A stretch of DNA of 59,398 bases from Candidatus Nanoarchaeia archaeon (GTDB lineage: Archaea > Nanobdellota > Nanobdellia > Woesearchaeales > JACPBV01). The notes under the pieces were generated by a model that was given only the letters and a program-made list of their open reading frames with translations, did no database searches and was not told the DNA's origin. The stretch is taken from NCBI GenBank assembly GCA_028279655.1, contig JANQNH010000002.1, positions 1-59,398 on the forward strand. The letters run 5' to 3'. The first letter of the stretch is position 1. Each line of letters starts with the position of its first letter. Below, in pieces: positions 15,001 to 24,000 of this stretch. Both the position numbers and the translations under genes were made by a program.

Positions 15001-18000
15001 CACAGACAGGATCATCGCAGGTTCTTATCTTAAATCTTAGATCTAGGTTGCCTCTTTGATAATTATTCAGGATCTCTCTTGCTGAGAGTGTCCTGTTATA
15101 TACTGCAATCTCATCTACTGAACCATCAAAAGATCCCCTTTCCATATTTGTTCTATGAACGCCGATGAGCCATAGGTCTTCAGGTGTAAAATCCAACGAT
15201 ATGCTTGTTCCGACTGTAGACTTTAACTCTCCGTTAACATATACAGAGAGGCTATCACTCCCATCCAATGTTAATGCTATGTGGCTCCATCTATTCAACT
15301 CAACATTACTGCCTGTGATCCTCCTTTCAGTCCTTGTAGAACCGCCGCTTTTTACCTTTATCGCTAGCTCTTCCTTGAATTGGACAAGTATAGCATTGTT
15401 TGGATCTGCACCAGACCCATCTGACATGGCAAAAAGAGTAGGAGGATATGGATCCACATCATAATTATCCGGATTAACCCACGCTTCTATTGTTATTGGT
15501 GAACTATATAGGCTTGACAGACCCCCTGTGTTGTTACCATAGATGTAATCATTATCCCCATCAAAATCAAAAGAACTGGAAAATATACCTCCTGTCGAGT
15601 GCGAAGGACAGTTGATGCACGAACCATTATTACCCTCTCCTGAAGTATCATTAAATTTAGTTGCACCTAATCCATCATCCAAATGCAGCAACAGGACATT
15701 TCTGGTCATATTGGCACCATTGGTAATATTTTCCACAAATTTCAGATCAGGCAGGTTTTCTCCATAAACATAGCTTTCACTCCAGCTAATATTCTTCCAG
15801 GAAGAATAATCTGCAGAATCAAAAACCTTTGAGGTGTAGGTTCCGTTGACATAAACACCGCCAACCATATCCGTGTGTACAAAATCTGTAGAAGTGTTTA
15901 CCAATGTATTAGAGTGAGATCCAAGGTCCCAATTTGAAAAAGTACTGTTTACTATAGCCCAGTTAGGTCTGGAGATATTATCATAAGCTAGGCAGTTCCA
16001 GATAAATGATCCATCATAATTTTCATACCCTGTGAAATCAGGGATATACCTGCTGGTTTGTAAAGAACAGAACGTCCCCGAGCAGCTTTGGGTCATATTC
16101 CTGATCCAGGTGCCGTTTAAATTATAGTACAATGTTAGGTTATCTACTCCATTTGGATAGTCTGATGCTGCAGAACAATTAAGCGTAACTGTAGTTAAAC
16201 TGACCGAATTATCATCGTTTGTTGGACTGTTCAGAGAGACAGTTGGTGGAGCTGGATCGAATTCTACAGTAACGTTATACAGTTTCGGAGTATAATTTAT
16301 ATTATCAGTAGAAAAGTCAACCTTGTACTGAAAATACCTGCTATACCCAAGATAAGAGCTGATATTACAGTTGCTGGAATTTGTACAGACGATATCCCAT
16401 TCATTCTCCTCTCCTGAACATGCCATGTCATCACAATCATGGACAGAGATATTTAGCTGTATAGCTCCTCTTTTGTAGATGTCTAGGATCTCATCCTTTG
16501 ATAAGGTCCTGTTCCAGATTGCTACCTCATCCAGACTTCCATTGAAAAACCTGGTGCTGCCATCGTAAGATGCTATATGCAAAGGATATGCAGAATACTC
16601 AGTACTACCGCCTGAGTCATTTCTTAGTAATATCCCATCCTTGTACAATATTACCCTACCAGCACTGTTCTGGGTTAGTGCACCAAGGTGCCACTTATCA
16701 TCACATGGATCGTTACCATCCGTGTTAAAGGAGCCCATTCCGCTGTTATAATATCCAAGACCATCACTTCCGACTATTATCGCAATAGTCGTCCCAGGTG
16801 TTGCCCTGTGCAGATTCACCATCCTTCCTGCTGTTACACTGCTAACTGTACCATGCTCCCCTGTTGAACATTTGAACCAGGTCATTAGGGTAACATCCTG
16901 TCCAAGCCCCAGGGAGTTTGTTGCTGAAGAATTAAAATAATCATCCCCATCAAAATTATAGGCATATCCTAATTTACCTGAAGCCAAGGTTGGACAAGAG
17001 TCGTCAGAACAGCTTGCATTGTTCCCGCTGCCTGAAAAGTCATATGCATATGTGTTATTCTCTCCATGATCGCTTTCATTGTTAAAATGATATAAGACAA
17101 TATTTTTTGTCATATCTGCTTGAGGATCGCTTCCCTTGTCGCTCGCTAATTCGTTCCCATACTGGAATTCTTCTCCCCAGCTGATATTTTTCCAGTCTGC
17201 CATAATATTGATCTGTTTTACAGAAGACAGATATGTTCCATTAGAATTTGTTCCAGATAGCTGAATGTACAGGTCTGAACTGTTGAATACTGTTCTTGTA
17301 TGGCTGCCAGAATCCCATTCACTAAATCTATAGTCTGAATTTGCCCACCCGCTGACATCTTTATTATCTTTAGCCAAACAGTTCCATCTTACTGATCTAT
17401 CTTGGATCTTATTGCCGATAAAATCTGAGAAACTTACAGTATATTCTAATGAGCATGTACTGCCAGAACAGATTTCTGTTCCATTCGTTTGCCAGCTTCC
17501 GTTCAAATCATGATATAAAACTAATGAAGACATCCCTTCTGCCACATTTGCAGTTGCATCACAATCAAAGGTTATATTGGTTAGTGAAACTGAATTATCA
17601 TCAGAGGTTGGATTGTTTAAAGTAACATCCGGAGGATCTGTTTCATATTTAATTGTGACATTATGAAGTTCAGGTGTATAGGAAGCATTCTCAGTAGAGA
17701 AGATAGCCTTATACTGGATATATTGGTTGCTAGACACATCCGAACTTATATCACAAGGACTCACTGAACAATTCTTTTCCCAGGTATCTTCCTCACCCAC
17801 ACACGCTTCATCATCACAGCTATGTGCAGAAATATTTAATGTTAAGATGCTCCTCCTATAGATGTCACTTATCTCATCAGCAGACAAGCTCCTGTTCCAC
17901 ATTGTTGCTTCATCAATATACCCTTTCCATGCATACTGGTCATCTGATCCACAGAAATGGCCCACATATGCATCTCTACTTCCTGCTACAAAACCCTGGC

Positions 18001-21000
18001 TCTGGCTGTTTCTGTATTTTCCATCCACATATATAGTATGGGTAGTTCCATCATTCGTTGCAGCTATAAAATGCCAATCAGTATCTACCGCAACTCCACT
18101 ACTAATGTAGGCACCTGATCCATCACTGGCATAGCTTGCCCAATTGCCAGAGTTTATTACAATATTGAATCCAGAACCGCAGCCAGCACCTCTATGGATT
18201 GTAAGAATCCTTGCATTAGGGTTATTTAATGCATAATCTGAATCTGCTTTTACCCATGCAGCCAACGTTCCTGCAGATCCAGTAATCACCGTATTGGATG
18301 GTGGCAGAACGATATAATCAGTAGCACCTCCATCGAACCTGAAAGATCCACCGAACTTCCCAGAAGAAGAGGGATATGCATTTGAGTTAGCAGTCCCGTT
18401 ATTCCCGCTTCCAGAAAAATCATAAACATTAGTGCTGCTTTCACCATAACCAGAGTCATTATTAAAGTGCATCATGAGCACATTACCAGTCATGTTTGCT
18501 CCATCTGAGCACGTATCCCTCTCATCATAGTTATTATTCGGAAGTTCATCAAACCAGCAAGGGCCAACCCCCCAACTGATATTCTTCCAGTCAGCTGTTG
18601 TGCCTGCATCAAATACCCTGGATAGATAAGTCCCATTAGAGCTATAAGCTGATCCAGTCCAGTTAAGCTCAATATTCTTGTTTGTTGAATTATACCTTGT
18701 ACTATTGTATGTTCCTAAGTCCCATCCTGAAATACTGTAATTGCTGCTAGCCCAGGCTTCCACAGGATAACTATCATATACGAGACAGTTCCATTTAAAG
18801 GTTTTATCCTTAAAAGTAGAGTTTTCGTATAGGTCTACTGAAAAAACCTCTGAGTCATTCAATCCAGTTAAATTTTTTGTCTCACCCTTTTTCCATCCAA
18901 AGGAATCATGATAGAGGGATACGTTGGATAATCCATCATCATCACCAGCTGAACAGTTGAATGTAACATTTGAGAAATCGACAGAGTTATTATTGTCTAC
19001 AGGATAGTTTAAATTTACATCTGCAGCAGTATTCCCAGCCTCTTCATAGCCGACTGTAACATTATAAAGCTTAGGAGTATAGTTAATGTCATCCGAATAA
19101 AAACTTGCTTTGTACTGGAAGTAGGTATTATTAGCGACATTCAGCGTACTAAGTGTTGCATTAGCTAATGTCTCGTTCCATGGATCATCTTCACATTCAT
19201 CATCATCACAACTTCTTACAGTCAGGTTTATCCTAAGTGCAGCACCTCTCTTGTAAAGGTCCATAACCTCATGTGCAGCTAAGGATCTGTTCCATACATG
19301 TACCTCATCTATTATCCCGTGGAATGGTAAAGATATACCTGAACCAGCTCTTGTATAGAACACCCCTAGCTGAAGGTCATCTACCCCTGTACCCATGGCC
19401 CTTGTATCAATATCATCTTGAACTACTCCATTTACATAAAGCCTCATATCTGATCCATCATAAACACAGATTGCATGATACCATGTATCCAAATCTGGCA
19501 TATCATTAGAGTTGGTGTATACCCCAAACCCACAGGCAATCCTTTGGGACGTACCCACTTGTAGATTATACCCGCTTCCCCAGGATCTCATCCTTGAAAT
19601 GATGCCTGCCCACCCAGAAGGGTTCCAGCTATCCGCCTTAAACCAGGCACCATAACTGATTGCAGATGTCAAAGCAAGAGAATTCTGTTCAGTTACACTA
19701 ATCTTGTCATTACTCCCATCAAACTTAAATCCTCCTTTAAACTTTCCTGTTGAATTGGGGACTGCCCCATAGATATCTGTTCCATTATTCTCGCTTCCAG
19801 AAAAATCATAAATATGCGTATTGCTTTCCCCATAACTGGAATCATTGTTTAGGTGCAATAGCAGGACATTGCCGCTCATATTCAATCCATCCGAACCTGT
19901 AACTTGATTATCAGGCAGTTCCTGGCCTTTCCATGCAGGTCCTTCCCCCCAGCTTATGTTTTTCCAAGATGCAGTATATGTTGCTTCCAGTACCTCTGAT
20001 GTATAATGTCCCATGGATACATACGTGTTATTTGTAGCATCACTCCAATTCAAATATATATACCCTCCAGTTGAATTCAAGAGAGTGTCATTAAATGTAC
20101 CAGTAAAATCAGACGGCTCTTCTTCTAAAAAAGGATCCACAGCCAAATACCATGGTCGTGCTTCATTAAATCTTCCAGAATCATAATCAACATAAGACGG
20201 ACCAATCTCATACAAGTCAGGGGTAACAAGCGGAGGTATAGCTGAATAAGTGACAATAGAATCATTTATCAGGTTCTCCCATGTTAATACTCTTTTATTA
20301 TTAATATTATCCACAGATTCTGCTCCTCCTCCATTATCTGTTATGGTAAAATTAACCGGCAAAACCTCGCTATAATCAAAAGTAAGATCCCCAGAATAAG
20401 AAACCAGATTCACTGTAGAGCTAAATGCTCCTTTCCAGGGGTCTGTAGTCACCGGCGTATCCCTGATAATATCAAATTCATAATAGTCTTTAACAGTGAA
20501 AAAAGATATCATAGTGCTATTGACATCACTTCCAACAGCATTAACAACCATAGTATAATTTCCTTCCAGTGAAGTTGATGGATGACTCACTTCATAAATT
20601 CCCCTTTCAGTTTCAGTAATCTCGCCATCTTCAGTTGAATAGATGTATATCTCATCATCAGGATCAGTTATAGTCACATTTACAGAAGCACCAGAAACCA
20701 GATGTCCTGAAGTATCCAATACAACAACAATTATCTCAGCTACTTCCTCAGGAGGGTATATTGATTTTTTAGTATTGATAGAGGCCACCCCTGTTTCTGC
20801 AAATCCAGGATCGTCTGCAGTCAAGATGATGCTATACTCCTCTCCAGGATTGATGTCCATTACCTTCTTCCATTGACCAAAACAGGTCTGTGTGGAAAAG
20901 TTCCATTCCTTGCATTTCCAAAGCTCAGTACCTTGTGCCTGGACAGTCATAGTGGCATTTGTAAAATTTAGGGCTGTCGGATCAACTGCATAAGAACTTA

Positions 21001-24000
21001 GGATATTCCTAGAAAGACCTACCTTCTCTTTAGGGACATCCTCTATCTTAAGCTCAAAACTCTCATTCTCTTTTAACCTGACCTTATTGAACTTGATCCT
21101 TATTATCTTTTTATCATCAAAATCAAACTCCAGATCAAAGGTTTCTTCATCGATCTTTTTGAATTTCTTCTTATATGAAACAACCTTATCTAACGAATCC
21201 TTGATTACAATATCATTTTTTAGAACTATACTTTCAGGAATCTCAATATCTCTCACTCTGATAAAATGGTTTTGTAGGGTAGTAAACCATATCTTTTCTT
21301 CCGAAGGAGTAGGAGCCATACTTTCTCCACCACCTTCTCCAACATCCTCTCCACCCTCTCCTTCACCTGATCCTCCACTAGATCCACTACCTCCTCCTCC
21401 ATTGCCTCCCCCTCTGGATCCTTCTTTTCGTTTAAGGATATATGATTTGGATTCCTGCTCTTGCTCTTCTGAAGCAACAGGGGCTTCTTGTACTGAAGGA
21501 TAAGCAGATGGGGTAACCCCTCTTCTTGGCGTTTCTGGAATTGTCATATTTACAGCCTCTTCAGGCTTAGGGATTTCTTCCTGTGGGTCCACAACCTCGG
21601 TTTCCTCCTCAGGCCCAGGCTCCAGTGTAATCACAGCCCTTCCGGTAATGCCTAGACCGACAATCTCGCCCCATACATATCTGAAGAATCCTTGCATCTT
21701 ATCAAAAATAACCTCAAAGAAATTACCTATTCCAGAACTTTCTCCATCTTCTCCAACTCCCTCTTCTCCCCCCTCTCCCTTTACAGGAGGATCATATGTT
21801 GTATTGGATTTAGTTAGTTCTTCTATACCAGGATAACGGCCTGCAATCTCTACTGTAAATTCCTTGATTTCATTCTCATAAAATGGCTGCCAATAACATC
21901 TTACTGCCTTCATCCCTTCAAAATCTATTATTCTCTTGTGATCACAGCCCCCTCCAATACCTCCAACATCAATATCCCATATGGAATCATTGAATCTCCA
22001 GGTATAGAAAGTTTCATATTCCGTCACCGATTTATTCCCTATATTCCTTATCTTAAAGTTAACTGGGTATTTAGTATTGTTGGCCATAGTTCTGGTTATA
22101 TCCCCAGGATAAAGCTCCAATTGAACCTCAAAGAAAGCCTTAGAAGCGTTTACCTCTACCTCAAATAACGAATCATTATGTACATAGCCAGGATACGCTA
22201 CATGAGCTTGAAACCTGCTTTTTGCTGGATAAGAAATTGAAACTATTGTATAGTTGATTACAACCAACGCATCCGGCTCAAGCATCGATATAGGTATCTC
22301 TATCTCATTATATTTGAGAATTGAATTGTCTGGTCTGCTGCTAACAATCCACCCTTGTTCAAAAGTATCAGTAACAGAGATATTTGATACATTTACCTTA
22401 TTATCATTCCAAACTATCAGATTAACTGACATTTTTCTATTGAATCCAACTCCGTCTGCCTGCTCCCGATATACCTTTACAGTCAACCCTGGATCACTTG
22501 CAGTTAAACTCAGGATTCCTGTTGTATTGGGTGGAATCAATGAAATATTGGCCGAAATATTAGAAACAACTGAGAAATTCAAGGCCAATATCTCCATTGA
22601 ACCAGCTATCATTGCTGTAGCTTCCAAAAAATATACTCCTGCTGTTTGGGGCGCAAAAGACATATTTTTCGCAAATGTTTCTGTAAAGAAATAAGTATCA
22701 TTGCCTAGGTATATGTGAAGTTGAGTGATATCAGCTTCCGAAGAGATTATCACCTCTTCTCCTAAAGAATATTCCCTCTTATCCGTAAACAAAGAACCCA
22801 AGATTAATCCTTCACCCAGACCAACAAGTGATTCATTCATAGATTCATTAGTTGGTAATAAACCTGTTTCATTTATAGAGATGTTTGTCTTTTTGGATAT
22901 ATTCGATGGGGAGGTATATGTAACATTTTCATAAGTGATATTCGTATCATTTTCAAAAGAGGCATTAGTTGTGTTTGTTAGATTATCCAGGATGACGTCT
23001 GTGATATTCTCAACAACAATCTCTTCAGTTACATTAATCCTGGTGATCCTTAATATCTCATCTAAGTCAACCTCTTCTCCTTTAACATTAATCCTCTCCT
23101 GTAAAACAGAGATATTAGAGATTCCCCAGCTAAAAAGCCTTTGTTCAGCAAAGAATTCATGCCCAATTTTCACAACAGATACTACATTGTAGACATCAGG
23201 TTCAATGTTCCTATTATTGCCTAATGTTAGCTTGAACCTATCATATTCCATGTGTTCTATATGGACTATAAAGTCAGGATTCTCCTCCTCACCTTGAACA
23301 TAGGTGCTTATTTTCTCAACAGAGGCTGTTTTCAATGCAGCTTCAAGGATATTCCTCTCCTTATTTACCCTATCACTGAAATCAACCTCAAAAACCGGTT
23401 CCTCTTCAATGTCAAAGTAGTATGGGATATACTTCTTAATTTCACTCATATTGATTGCTTCCTTCTCTATAATCTCGGTCTCCTCTTCCAAGAACCATTT
23501 GAATGTCTTTTCCTGGATGATATGTTCACCTTTGACAATGACATCCACTACAAGTGTATAAATGCCAGGATCAATATCCTCGTTTTTCTGTACAATAACA
23601 CGAAAACTTTCATCGCTTAGTCTTTCAAGGTTAAGTCTGAAATTCCTATTTTGGCTATGGTTTTTTACATAAGCTGTTACCTGCTCTATAAGCAGGGTGT
23701 TAAAGAGCCCGTCAAAAACAGTTTCTCTGGCATTAATCTGCTCAGAAAAGTCAAAATCAATGATAACATCTTCCCCAACTTCAAAGATATGGTCATATCT
23801 CTCCCTAACAATCTCAACAAAGAAGAAATAGCTTACGATTCTGCTCTGGTCTCCCTCTATTATCTCGGTTCGGATCTCATATCTTCCAGGATTCTTAGGA
23901 GTAAAAGTTGTGTTCTGCATCATCCCAATAAAATTGAAGGATTCCTTGCCGAATATGATGCTGAATTCTGAAGTATCATTAGCCAAATATATATTTACTG

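Noticed and set aside
4740-20000. CRISPR array or tandem DNA satellite
   Set aside because: The repeats are hundreds of bases long, in frame and protein-coding, without short identical repeats and unique spacers.
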